From Actinomycetota bacterium (GTDB taxonomy: Bacteria > Actinomycetota > Actinomycetes > S36-B12 > UBA5976), in NCBI GenBank assembly GCA_026392535.1, contig JAPLBX010000079.1, forward strand, positions 1 through 13,633: 13,633 bases of DNA. Direction: 5' to 3'. The notes below the pieces were generated by a model. That model searched no databases. It was not told the DNA's origin and saw only the letters and a list, made by a program, of their open reading frames with translations. A program made the translations under genes and the position numbers. This document shows positions 1-5,948 of the stretch, one piece after another (positions within the stretch are counted from its first letter, which is position 1; each line of letters starts with the position of its first letter).

Positions 1-309
1 GCATCAGAATCTGTAAACATCAACGTTTCTGGTAGCTCGCCACTTGCAGTTAGGAATCTCAAGGCAATTTCACCTGAGTTAGAAACTGCTGAAATCACTT
101 GGGAGAAACCAAGTTACTTAGGTGGCAAGAAACTTAAGTATTACCAAATCACGCTTAAAGGAAATGGCAAAACCAAGTTTTATGAGACCAAGAAATTGAA
201 TTACACAATTAAAGGCCTCGCAAACGCCACTACCTACCAAGTCACAGTTAATGCGGTAACTTCAGTAGGAACTGGAAATCCTGCGAAAACAACGGTGCCA
301 ATCGCTTAA
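1..309 (+). CDS. C-terminal end of a fibronectin type III domain protein (partial)
   Basis: The frame is open from the first base to a TAA at 307-309 and gives the last 102 residues of a protein that begins outside the window. From about residue 15 the sequence follows the fibronectin type III pattern. There is a proline-containing first strand, a conserved Trp in 'ITWEKP', a Tyr-rich middle strand ('YYQITL'), a leucine/glycine turn ('IKGLANATTY') and a last strand ('YQVTVNAVTSVG'). Fn3 modules are non-enzymatic beta-sandwich adhesion or spacer domains. In bacteria they are mostly found in secreted or surface proteins, so an extracellular role is an inference. The residues are lysine- and threonine-rich. 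No sorting signal or membrane anchor follows the domain, so the protein ends soon after the fold. The N-terminal part, and so the overall function, cannot be seen. Confidence 0.75.
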   Translation, partial: ASESVNINVSGSSPLAVRNLKAISPELETAEITWEKPSYLGGKKLKYYQITLKGNGKTKFYETKKLNYTIKGLANATTYQVTVNAVTSVGTGNPAKTTVPIA

Positions 310-336
310 TCAAAATCTATCTGCCAAACTGCGCTC

Positions 337-1128
337 ATGATTTTTGGGCGTAAACCGAAGGTGCAAATCAAAACACCTGAGCAGATCGAAAAGATGCGAG
401 TAGCAGGTCTTGTTGTTGGAAATACTTTGAAGTTGATCCAACAACAAACTGTTGCGGGTATGACTACGCTCGATATTGATGCCATCGCGCGGGCAGAGTT
501 AAAGCGAACTGGTGCAACTCCATCCTTTCTAAATTACCACGGATATCCTGCAGTTGTTTGCACATCAGTCAACAATCAAGTTGTGCACGGCATTCCAGAC
601 AACTACACACTTAATGATGGTGATTTAGTTTCGGTTGACTTCGGTGCAATTGTTGATGGCTGGCATGGCGATAGTGCAGTGACAATTTTGATTGGCAACG
701 TAAGCGACGAAGCCAAAGCTTTAAGTGACGTCACTCGTCGCGCAATGTGGGCTGGACTAAAAGCAGCAAGAGCTGGTAACACCCTTGGTGATGTTGGCTA
801 TGCCATCGCATCAATTGTGAATGCCGAAAAGCGGTGGGGGATTGTTGAAGATTATGTTGGCCACGGAATCGGTACTGAAATGCATATGGATCCGTCAGTT
901 CCAAACTTTGGAACGCCAGGACAAGGTTTAACTCTCGAACTTGGAATGGCCATCGCGATCGAACCGATGATCACTGCCGGCCACCACCACACCCAAGTTC
1001 TCGACGATGACTGGACCGTGACCACCCTAGATGGCCAACTCGCAGCCCACTGGGAACACACAGTTGCCATCACCGAATCAGGCCCTTGGGTACTGACCGA
1101 GCTGGATGACTCTCTAGCCCGTCCTTAA
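337..1128 (+). CDS. map: Type I methionine aminopeptidase
   Basis: This cytosolic dinuclear-metal enzyme removes the initiator Met from nascent proteins whose second residue is small. The 263-residue protein has the complete pita-bread fold pattern. The five metal ligands are visible as D101 ('VDFGA'), D112 ('HGDSA'), H176 ('GHGIG'), E209 ('IEPM') and E240 ('WEHTV'). The substrate-site histidines are H84 ('VHGIPD') and H183. Length matches the E. coli type I enzyme (264), with no N-terminal zinc-finger extension. No Shine-Dalgarno sequence precedes ATG 337. The box CAAACT at 325-330 lies 6 nt upstream, so leaderless translation is possible but weakly supported. The gene stands just before infA, as in most bacteria, although here a 203-bp gap with its own promoter-like elements separates them. 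A likely substrate in the same window is GlmS, whose catalytic Cys follows the initiator Met. Confidence 0.97.
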   Translation: MIFGRKPKVQIKTPEQIEKMRVAGLVVGNTLKLIQQQTVAGMTTLDIDAIARAELKRTGATPSFLNYHGYPAVVCTSVNNQVVHGIPDNYTLNDGDLVSVDFGAIVDGWHGDSAVTILIGNVSDEAKALSDVTRRAMWAGLKAARAGNTLGDVGYAIASIVNAEKRWGIVEDYVGHGIGTEMHMDPSVPNFGTPGQGLTLELGMAIAIEPMITAGHHHTQVLDDDWTVTTLDGQLAAHWEHTVAITESGPWVLTELDDSLARP

Positions 1129-1165
1129 ACCTTAAGATTTACTCTCAATTTACTCACAGATTGCT

Positions 1166-1177
1166 CCCAGATCTGGG
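1166..1177. repeat. 12-bp perfect palindrome upstream of infA
   Basis: CCCAGATCTGGG is a perfect inverted repeat without a spacer. It lies 15 bp before the proposed -35 box of infA. It has no following T-run, so it is not a convincing terminator for map. A dimeric regulator could bind such a site, but no specific factor can be named and chance is possible. Confidence 0.3.
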
Positions 1178-1191
1178 CCATATTCCACGAT

Positions 1192-1221
1192 TTGGGAAGT
1201 GAGTGCCTAGATGCCTAAACT
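1192..1221 (+). promoter_or_regulatory. Candidate sigma-70-type promoter of the infA operon
   Basis: TTGGGA (1192-1197) and TAAACT (1216-1221) are separated by 18 bp and resemble -35 and -10 boxes. Transcription would start near 1228, giving a leader of about 100 nt before infA. The similar boxes TAGACT and TAGGCT precede glmS and glmM in this window, which supports the -10 assignment. The call is by eye only. Confidence 0.4.
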
Positions 1222-1331
1222 TCGCCCTCGGCGTGCGTAAAAGCCTGACCTTTTTGGTGCCTTCCCCAAGGCTTCGATTCGGTTCGATTTTGCGCGCAAA
1301 CACAAACGATTGATATGGAGCCGCCACCTTT

Positions 1332-1553
1332 ATGGCCAAAAAAGATGGTGCCATCGAACTCGAAGGCACAATCACTGAAGCGTTGCCTAATGCGATGTTT
1401 CGAGTGGAACTTGATAACGGACATATGGTGCTAGCACACATCAGCGGAAAGATGCGTCAACATTACATTCGCATTCTTCCAAGTGACCGAGTAGTTGTAG
1501 AGCTATCGCCCTACGACCTAACTCGCGGTCGCATCGTCTACCGATACAAATAA
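1332..1553 (+). CDS. infA: Translation initiation factor IF-1
   Basis: This 73-residue protein is a single S1/OB-fold domain. It has the family signature throughout: 'MAKKDGAIELEGTI' at the start, 'MFRVELDNGHMVLAHISGKMR' in the middle (cited here as the known family block at residues 22-42), and 'DRVVVELSPYDLTRGRIVYRYK' near the end (residues 52-73). IF-1 occupies the ribosomal A site of the 30S subunit during initiation and helps IF-2 and IF-3 select the initiator tRNA. Its length is exactly usual. The start is preceded by GGAG at 1317-1320, 11 nt away, which is a rather long spacing. It is the first gene after a promoter-like region and is followed 45 nt later by rpmJ, so it probably heads the ribosomal operon. 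Confidence 0.97.
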   Translation: MAKKDGAIELEGTITEALPNAMFRVELDNGHMVLAHISGKMRQHYIRILPSDRVVVELSPYDLTRGRIVYRYK

Positions 1554-1598
1554 GGTTTCAACAGACATACGTTTGTTGATTTAAGAAGAAGGAAAACC

Positions 1599-1712
1599 AT
1601 GAAGGTACATCCGAGCGTGAAGCCAATGTGCGACAAGTGCAAAGTCATTCGTCGTCACGGTAACGTCATGGTCATTTGCGAGAACCCTCGCCACAAACAA
1701 CGTCAAGGGTAA
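1599..1712 (+). CDS. rpmJ: 50S ribosomal protein L36, zinc-binding form
   Basis: This short gene encodes 37 residues, the standard length of L36. It has the family's zinc-ribbon ligands C11, C14, C27 and H32 in the order CxxC...C...H. The sequence opens 'MKVHPSVKPMCDKC' and closes 'CENPRHKQRQG', both diagnostic. L36 binds 23S rRNA near the base of the L7/L12 stalk region and stabilises the large subunit. Keeping the zinc-binding (C+) form, as S4 in this window also does, suggests no adaptation to zinc starvation at this locus. A Shine-Dalgarno sequence (AGAAGG, 1587-1592) precedes ATG 1599. The position between infA and rpsM is conserved across bacteria. Confidence 0.97.
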   Translation: MKVHPSVKPMCDKCKVIRRHGNVMVICENPRHKQRQG

Positions 1713-1720
1713 AACCTTTT

Positions 1721-1839
1721 CGTTGCACAACTAAATAGCAACGCGATAAACCGTAGCCAAACTCTCGGGCCAGAGGTTTGGACGTCACCTCCAGTGTGAA
1801 GACTGGAGACTCATCCGGGCGGATGAGACCGTTTATCGC
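1721..1839 (+). ncRNA. Candidate structured mRNA leader (four-way junction) of the rpsM-rpsK-rpsD-rpoA operon
   Basis: The 162-nt gap between rpmJ and rpsM folds into nested perfect stems. P1 is a closing helix pairing 1743-1751 (GCGATAAAC) with 1831-1839 (GTTTATCGC), 9 bp, extended by GU 1753-1754 with AC 1828-1829 across a C-C mismatch. Inside are three hairpins. P2 is 1757-1765 with 1772-1781, one bulged G, hexaloop CGGGCC. P3 is 1789-1795 with 1802-1808, 7 bp, loop GTGAAG. P4 is 1810-1816 with 1821-1827, 7 bp, loop GGGC. A small hairpin P0 (CGTTGC 1721-1726 with GCAACG 1738-1743) abuts P1. The structure ends 35 nt before the rpsM start. E. coli has an S4-binding leader in this same place, with a different fold (pseudoknot). 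Autoregulation by S4 or another operon product is therefore an inference from position. It is not a tRNA: it has no T-loop or anticodon arm. Confidence 0.7.
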
Positions 1840-1874
1840 TCCGAAATCTTCACCAAACAGAAAGAAGCCGCCCA

Positions 1875-2252
1875 ATGGCACGTATTGTTGGTGTCGATCT
1901 TCCACGCGATAAGCGCGTCGAAGTCGCTCTCACTTACATCTATGGTGTTGGTCGTCCAAGTGCACAAGCAACTTTGGCAACGACTGGCATTGATCCAAAT
2001 ACTCGAGTCAAAGATTTGACAGACGAGCAAGTTATCCAGCTCCGCGATCATATTGAAGCATCCTTCAAGATTGAAGGTGACCTCCGTCGTGAGGTTGCTG
2101 CTGATATCCGTCGCAAAGTTGAGATCGGCTGCTACCAGGGATTGCGTCACAGACGTGGTCTTCCTGTTCGCGGCCAGCGCACACGTACTAATGCACGTAC
2201 GCGCAAGGGCCCGAAGAAAACAGTGGCTGGAAAGAAAAAAGTCACTAAGTAG
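1875..2252 (+). CDS. rpsM: 30S ribosomal protein S13
   Basis: This 125-residue protein matches S13 along its length. It begins 'MARIVGVDLPRDKRVEVALT', continues with the helix-hairpin-helix 'YIYGVGRPSAQATL' (about residues 22-35), and ends in the basic tail with 'GLRHRRGLPVRGQRTRTNAR'. S13 sits in the head of the small subunit, contacts 16S rRNA helix 41/42 and the P-site tRNA, and forms bridges to the large subunit with L5. The start is fixed by the family N-terminus. The Shine-Dalgarno is weak (AGAAAGAAG around 1860-1867), which would make initiation sensitive to the RNA structure that ends 35 nt upstream. It is the first gene of the S13-S11-S4-alpha-L17 block. Confidence 0.98.
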   Translation: MARIVGVDLPRDKRVEVALTYIYGVGRPSAQATLATTGIDPNTRVKDLTDEQVIQLRDHIEASFKIEGDLRREVAADIRRKVEIGCYQGLRHRRGLPVRGQRTRTNARTRKGPKKTVAGKKKVTK

Positions 2253-2306
2253 TAGTCCAGATCCCTTTGCCGGGAATCAATTAACAATCAGGAGCGAAAG
2301 AAATAT

Positions 2307-2714
2307 ATGCCCCCTAAGTCATCGAAAGCGGCTGGTTCTAAAAAGCTACGCCGTAAGGAAAGAAAGAATGTGGCCGCTGGTTCCGCATTCATTAAGAGCA
2401 CTTTTAACAACACCATTGTGTCTATTACAGATCCAACTGGTGCAGTTATTTCGTGGTCGTCTGCAGGACAAGTTGGTTTCAAGGGTTCACGTAAGTCAAC
2501 CCCATACGCAGCGCAAATGGCTGCTGAAGCTGCTGCCCGTCGTGCAATGGAACACGGCATGAAGCGTGTTGATGTTTTCGTTAAAGGTCCAGGTTCTGGC
2601 CGCGAAACAGCAATTCGTTCACTTCAAGCTGCTGGTCTAGAGGTCGGTTCTATCTCCGACGTTACCCCTATCCCACACAACGGATGTCGTCCTTCAAAAC
2701 GACGTCGTGTCTGA
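2307..2714 (+). CDS. rpsK: 30S ribosomal protein S11
   Basis: This 135-residue protein has the S11 core from about residue 20: 'AFIKSTFNNTIVSITDPTGAV', the 'WSSAGQVGFKGSRKSTPYAAQ' block (residues 50-70), and the diagnostic C-terminus 'PHNGCRPSKRRRV'. S11 binds the 16S rRNA platform, close to S18 and S7 and the 3' end that pairs with the Shine-Dalgarno sequence. The N-terminal ~18 residues are lysine-rich and disordered in appearance, as in actinobacterial S11. AGGAG at 2290-2294 precedes ATG 2307 by 12 nt. It lies 54 nt after rpsM and 20 nt before rpsD, with no terminator between, so co-transcription is expected. Confidence 0.98.
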   Translation: MPPKSSKAAGSKKLRRKERKNVAAGSAFIKSTFNNTIVSITDPTGAVISWSSAGQVGFKGSRKSTPYAAQMAAEAAARRAMEHGMKRVDVFVKGPGSGRETAIRSLQAAGLEVGSISDVTPIPHNGCRPSKRRRV

Positions 2715-2734
2715 GAACCTGAGGAGATAAGAAA

Positions 2735-3361
2735 ATGGCTCGTTATACCGGAGCAGACTGCAAGCGTTGCCGTCGCGAAAAAACTAAGTTGTACCTCAAA
2801 GGTTCAAAATGTGATTCAGGAAAGTGCCCTATTGAAAAGCGCCCTTACCCACCTGGACAACATGGTCGTAACCGAACTAAGGAATCTGAATACTTGCTAC
2901 AGAAGCGCGAAAAGCAGAAGTGTGCACGTATTTATGGAATCTTGGAAAAGCAATTCCGTGGCTACTACGAAGAAGCACACCGCAAGACCGGCAAGACTGG
3001 TGAAAACCTATTGCTGATTCTTGAAACCCGTTTGGATAACGTTGTTTTCCGTGCAGGTTTTGCAAAGAGCCGCGACATGTCGCGTCAGCTAGTGCGTCAC
3101 GGTCACTTCACTGTTAACGGTAAGAAAGTTGATATTCCATCTTTCCGCGTTACTCCAAGTGACATCATTGAAATTGCACCAGATTCACGTGAAGCGATTC
3201 CATTCCAAGTTGCTCGTGCGGAACATGGCGAAAAGCTAGTTCCTGCTTGGATTGAAGCAATCCCAAGTCGTTCACGTATTTTGGTTCACAACATGCCAGT
3301 TCGTGCACAAATCGACACAGCAGTTCAAGAACAGCTGATCGTTGAGTTGTACTCGAGATAA
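2735..3361 (+). CDS. rpsD: 30S ribosomal protein S4, zinc-binding form
   Basis: This is a 208-residue S4. The N-terminus carries four cysteines, C9, C12, C26 and C31 (CxxC...C...C), the zinc-binding form of the family. An S4 RNA-binding domain follows from about residue 98 ('RLDNVVFRAGFAKSRDMSRQ', 'LVRHGHFTVNGKKVDIPSFRV'), and the C-terminus 'QLIVELYSR' is typical. S4 nucleates 30S assembly on the five-way junction of the 16S rRNA 5' domain. In E. coli and Bacillus it also represses its own operon by binding an mRNA leader. Here the obvious candidate target is the structured gap before rpsM. A strong Shine-Dalgarno (GAGGAG, 2721-2726) precedes the ATG. Confidence 0.98.
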   Translation: MARYTGADCKRCRREKTKLYLKGSKCDSGKCPIEKRPYPPGQHGRNRTKESEYLLQKREKQKCARIYGILEKQFRGYYEEAHRKTGKTGENLLLILETRLDNVVFRAGFAKSRDMSRQLVRHGHFTVNGKKVDIPSFRVTPSDIIEIAPDSREAIPFQVARAEHGEKLVPAWIEAIPSRSRILVHNMPVRAQIDTAVQEQLIVELYSR

Positions 3362-3368
3362 TTCTTAA

Positions 3369-3460
3369 GTTAGCCCAGAGTTTTTCTCTGGGCTAACACC
3401 ACAACTGAATCGCAAACGCGATTTAGTAGTCCAACTGTGACGTCAAATTGAGGTCGTCAC
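3369..3460 (+). promoter_or_regulatory. Three consecutive hairpins between rpsD and rpoA
   Basis: The 114-nt gap holds three stem-loops in a row. The first is a perfect 12-bp stem, 3369-3380 with 3386-3397 (GTTAGCCCAGAG and its complement) around a loop of five T. The second is 3408-3413 with 3418-3423 (AATCGC/GCGATT, loop AAAC), extendable by two weak pairs. The third is 3437-3442 with 3455-3460 (GTGACG/CGTCAC, 12-nt loop) and ends just before the rpoA ribosome binding site (AAAGGAAG, 3463-3470). The first hairpin is strong enough to be a terminator or attenuator, but no T-run follows it. An mRNA processing or stability element that sets alpha apart from S4 is equally likely. Confidence 0.6.
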
Positions 3461-3475
3461 CGAAAGGAAGAAAAA

Positions 3476-4504
3476 GTGCAGATCGCACAACGCCCAGTAC
3501 TGAAAGAAGAAGTTCTTTCTGAAACCCGTTCCCGTTTCACCTTGACTCCATTGGAGCCAGGCTTCGGATACACACTTGGCAATTCACTACGCCGCACATT
3601 GCTGTCATCTATTCCAGGTTCAGCAGTGACCCAGATTCAAATCAATGGTGTTCTTCACGAGTTCTCAACTCTAGAAGGCGTCAAAGAAGATGTTGTTGAA
3701 ATTGTTCTTAATATCAAGAACATTGTCGTTGCATCTGACTTCGACGAACCAGTAACCATGGTTCTAAACAAGTCCGGAGCTGGTATTGCTACTGCTGGAG
3801 ACATCCAAGTTCCTGCAGGTGTTGAAATTCACAACCCAGAACTTCACATTGCTACTTTGAACGACAAAGCAAACTTAAACATCACATTCCAAGTTGAACG
3901 TGGTCGCGGTTATGTTTCAGCGTTCCAGAACAACAGCCCAGACAAAGCAATTGGCGTTATTCCAATTGACTCAATCTATTCACCAGTTTTGCGTGTTACT
4001 TACAAGATTGATGCAACTCGTGTTGGTCAACGTACCGACTTCGATGCACTTGTAATTGACGTTGAAACTAAGCCAGGTCGTAGCCCACGTGATGCAATGG
4101 CATCAGCTGGCTCAACATTGGTTGAATTGTTCGGTCTTGCTCGCGAATTGAACGAACTTGCTGAAGGTATCGAAATTGGACCATCAGCAACTGATGTTTA
4201 TGCTGCAGAACAACTTGGAACTCCAATTGAACAATTGGATCTGACAGTTCGTTCTTACAACTGCTTGAAGCGCGAAGGCGTCCACACAGTTGGCGAACTT
4301 CTTTCTCGTTCAGAAGCTGACTTGATGGACATTCGTAACTTCGGTGCGAAGTCAATTGACGAAGTTAAAGCGAAATTGCAGTCACTCGGTCTTTCACTTA
4401 AGGACAGCCCAGAAGGTTGGAACCGTCCAGTAGTTGAAGAAACATGGGATGACGAAGCTGATCTGATGGAAGATAAATCATTCGTGGAGGACGAGTCCTA
4501 CTAA
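3476..4504 (+). CDS. rpoA: DNA-directed RNA polymerase subunit alpha
   Basis: This 342-residue alpha subunit has both domains. The N-terminal domain (about 1-232) dimerises and scaffolds beta and beta': 'EPGFGYTLGNSLRRTLLSSIPG' appears at 27-48 and 'LVELFGLARELN' at 215-226. After a short linker, the C-terminal domain (about 253-312) contacts UP-element DNA and activators. R259 and N262 in 'LTVRSYNCLK' correspond to E. coli R265 and N268, and 'NFGAKSIDEVK' is the second helix-hairpin-helix. An acidic tail (318-342) rich in Glu and Asp is usual in Actinobacteria. Translation starts at GTG 3476 behind AAAGGAAG. The gene follows rpsD after a structured gap, and its stop codon lies in the loop of a hairpin. 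Confidence 0.98.
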   Translation: MQIAQRPVLKEEVLSETRSRFTLTPLEPGFGYTLGNSLRRTLLSSIPGSAVTQIQINGVLHEFSTLEGVKEDVVEIVLNIKNIVVASDFDEPVTMVLNKSGAGIATAGDIQVPAGVEIHNPELHIATLNDKANLNITFQVERGRGYVSAFQNNSPDKAIGVIPIDSIYSPVLRVTYKIDATRVGQRTDFDALVIDVETKPGRSPRDAMASAGSTLVELFGLARELNELAEGIEIGPSATDVYAAEQLGTPIEQLDLTVRSYNCLKREGVHTVGELLSRSEADLMDIRNFGAKSIDEVKAKLQSLGLSLKDSPEGWNRPVVEETWDDEADLMEDKSFVEDESY

Positions 4505-4515
4505 GTAGGGACTCG
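4492..4515 (+). promoter_or_regulatory. Hairpin presenting the rpoA stop codon in its loop
   Basis: CGAGTCCTAC (4492-4501) pairs with GTA plus GGACTCG (4505-4515), with one bulged G at 4508 or next to it. The three unpaired bases 4502-4504 are the TAA stop of rpoA. The structure ends 6 nt before the rplQ Shine-Dalgarno (AAGGAG, 4522-4527). A ribosome finishing rpoA must melt it, so it could couple or space translation of the two genes. No T-run follows, so termination is unlikely. Confidence 0.5.
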
Positions 4516-4533
4516 TTATATAAGGAGATATAA

Positions 4534-5082
4534 ATGCCTACCCCAACCAAAGGTGCCCGCTTAGGCGGAAGCCCAGCTCACCAACGATTGATTTTGGCGA
4601 ACCTTGCTACTCAGTTGTTCCAGCATGGTCGCATCACCACCACTGAAGCAAAAGCGAAGCGCTTGCGCCCATACGCAGAGAAGTTGATCACCCAAGGTAA
4701 GCGTGGAGATCTACATGCTCGTCGTAATGCTGGCAAAGTTATTCGCGACAAAGGTGTACTACACATCTTGTTCACCGAAATCGGTCCACGTTTTGTGAAC
4801 CGTAACGGTGGATACACCCGCATCACAAAGATCAATCCTCGTCCTGGCGACAACGCGCCAATGGCAGTAATTGAACTTTGTGAACCATTGGCTGAACAGG
4901 TTGTATCAGAAGCAACCGCTGCTACTAAGAAGGCTGCGAAAGCACCTGCGAAGAAGGCAGAACCAAAAGTAGAAGCTCCTGCAGCTGAAGAAGCAATTGT
5001 TGAAGAAACAGTTGTCGAAGCTGAAGAAGTTGCTGCTGAGGTTGTAGAAGCTGCTGGCGAAGAGGAAACTCCTAAGGCATAA
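4534..5082 (+). CDS. rplQ: 50S ribosomal protein L17 with acidic Ala/Glu-rich C-terminal extension
   Basis: Residues 1-117 are a standard L17: 'MPTPTKGARLGGSPAHQRLI' at the start, 'LFQHGRITTTEAKAKRLRPYAEKL' (28-51), and the closing 'NGGYTRITKINPRPGDNAPMA' block (91-111). L17 binds near the peptide exit tunnel on the large subunit. Residues 118-182 form a low-complexity tail that turns from Lys/Ala-rich to Glu/Val/Ala-rich and ends 'GEEETPKA'. Such tails are common on actinobacterial L17 and are probably disordered outside the subunit. The start has a strong Shine-Dalgarno (AAGGAG, 4522-4527). The stop TAA shares its last A with the ATG of truA, so the two genes are probably translationally coupled. 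Confidence 0.97.
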   Translation: MPTPTKGARLGGSPAHQRLILANLATQLFQHGRITTTEAKAKRLRPYAEKLITQGKRGDLHARRNAGKVIRDKGVLHILFTEIGPRFVNRNGGYTRITKINPRPGDNAPMAVIELCEPLAEQVVSEATAATKKAAKAPAKKAEPKVEAPAAEEAIVEETVVEAEEVAAEVVEAAGEEETPKA

Positions 5083-5948
5083 TGCTCAATAACTTGATGC
5101 ACAATGAACCCCCAGCCCTTCCGGGCCGGGGGTTCATTCGTCTGCGCATCGATTTGTCGTATGACGGCACGATGTTTGCAGGTTGGGCATCACAGCCAAA
5201 ACTTCGCGCTGTGCAAAGTGAAGTTGAAAAAGCACTCCAGATTGCGTTTCATTTAAAGAACCCAGTCAACACAATTGTTGGTGGCCGCACAGACGCTGGC
5301 GTGCACGCCCGCGGTCAAGTTATTCATGCGGATGTTCCTGAGTCAGTTTTGAAGGAAGATTTTGGCAAGATTAAATATAGTTTGAATGGCCTGCTCGATG
5401 CGGATGTTCGAATATTGGATATAGCTAATTCTCCATACGGATTCGATGCTCGTTTTGCTGCTATTGCGCGCACCTATTCATATTCGTTTAGTAATGGCGC
5501 ACCTGATCCGCTTTACCGCAACTTTGTGGTGCCAGCTTGGCGCAAACTAGATGTTGAAGCCATGAATAAAGCAAGTGAGAAATTGCTTGGCTTAAATGAT
5601 TTCACCGCATTTTGTAAACGCACTCAATATGGAACTTCAATTAGAACTTTAAATCAATTTGATTGGCGACATACTGACTTTGGCGTGATGGCAACTTTAG
5701 AAGCTGATGCTTTTTGTTATTCGATGGTCAGATCAATTGTGGGCTGCTTATTGCCGGTTGGTGAAGGTAGGCGCGACATTGACTATCCAAAACAGGTTTT
5801 GGATAGTGAAGTCCGACACGATGACATTGTCACGATGCCCGCACATGGTTTAGTACTTGAAAAAATCAGCTATGCAGCAGATGATGAGTTGATGGCCCGT
5901 CAGGAAATTACTCGCGCTCGTCGCGAAAATACTGAAGTAGAAAACTAA
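5082..5948 (+). CDS. truA: tRNA pseudouridine(38-40) synthase TruA
   Basis: TruA converts uridines 38-40 in the anticodon arm of many tRNAs to pseudouridine. The catalytic Asp is D71 in 'GGRTDAGVHARGQ'. Other family blocks are 'LRIDLSYDGTMFAGWASQP' (21-39), 'DARFAAIARTYSY' (from about 122), and the late 'MVRSIVGCLLPVGEG' motif. At 288 residues the length is usual. The chosen ATG 5082 overlaps the rplQ stop by one base and has AAGG at 5074-5077. This gives about 17 residues before the family core begins; ATG 5097 is the alternative. Either start places a terminator-like hairpin (5103-5138) inside the coding region, which is unusual. The stop TAA overlaps the ATG of the following ABC-F gene. 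Association with the ribosomal operon is common in Actinobacteria. Confidence 0.96.
   Translation: MLNNLMHNEPPALPGRGFIRLRIDLSYDGTMFAGWASQPKLRAVQSEVEKALQIAFHLKNPVNTIVGGRTDAGVHARGQVIHADVPESVLKEDFGKIKYSLNGLLDADVRILDIANSPYGFDARFAAIARTYSYSFSNGAPDPLYRNFVVPAWRKLDVEAMNKASEKLLGLNDFTAFCKRTQYGTSIRTLNQFDWRHTDFGVMATLEADAFCYSMVRSIVGCLLPVGEGRRDIDYPKQVLDSEVRHDDIVTMPAHGLVLEKISYAADDELMARQEITRARRENTEVEN
5103..5138 (+). terminator. Terminator-like hairpin overlapping the 5' end of truA
   Basis: AATGAACCCCC (5103-5113) pairs perfectly with GGGGGTTCATT (5128-5138). An A-C mismatch follows, then GCCC (5115-5118) pairs with GGGC (5123-5126) around loop TTCC. This is the most GC-rich and stable hairpin in the window. 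It lies 21 nt after the rplQ stop, where an operon terminator is expected. The T-rich stretch after the G-run (TTCATTCGTCT) is weak. It also encodes residues 8-19 of TruA if translation begins at 5082 or 5097. Confidence 0.6.

Noticed and set aside
1743..1839. A tRNA or tmRNA-like gene, because of the cloverleaf shape
   Set aside because: The closing helix is 9 bp, there is no 5-bp T stem with a TTCRA loop, no 7-nt anticodon loop and no CCA end. The arms have loops of 4-6 nt.
3369..3397. Classical intrinsic terminator after rpsD
   Set aside because: The stem is strong, but the bases after it (ACCACAAC) contain no T-run, and rpoA must be transcribed from somewhere upstream. It is kept only as a structural element.
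4918..5079. Tandem DNA repeat in the 3' part of rplQ
   Set aside because: It is low-complexity coding sequence for an Ala/Glu/Lys tail. The codons vary and there is no fixed repeat unit.
4611..5102. Long minus-strand reading frame opposite rplQ
   Set aside because: It is the Ser/Ala/Thr-rich antisense shadow of the Ala/Glu tail of L17, with no start context or family resemblance. The same holds for the other antisense frames opposite infA, glmM, glmS and the ABC-F gene.
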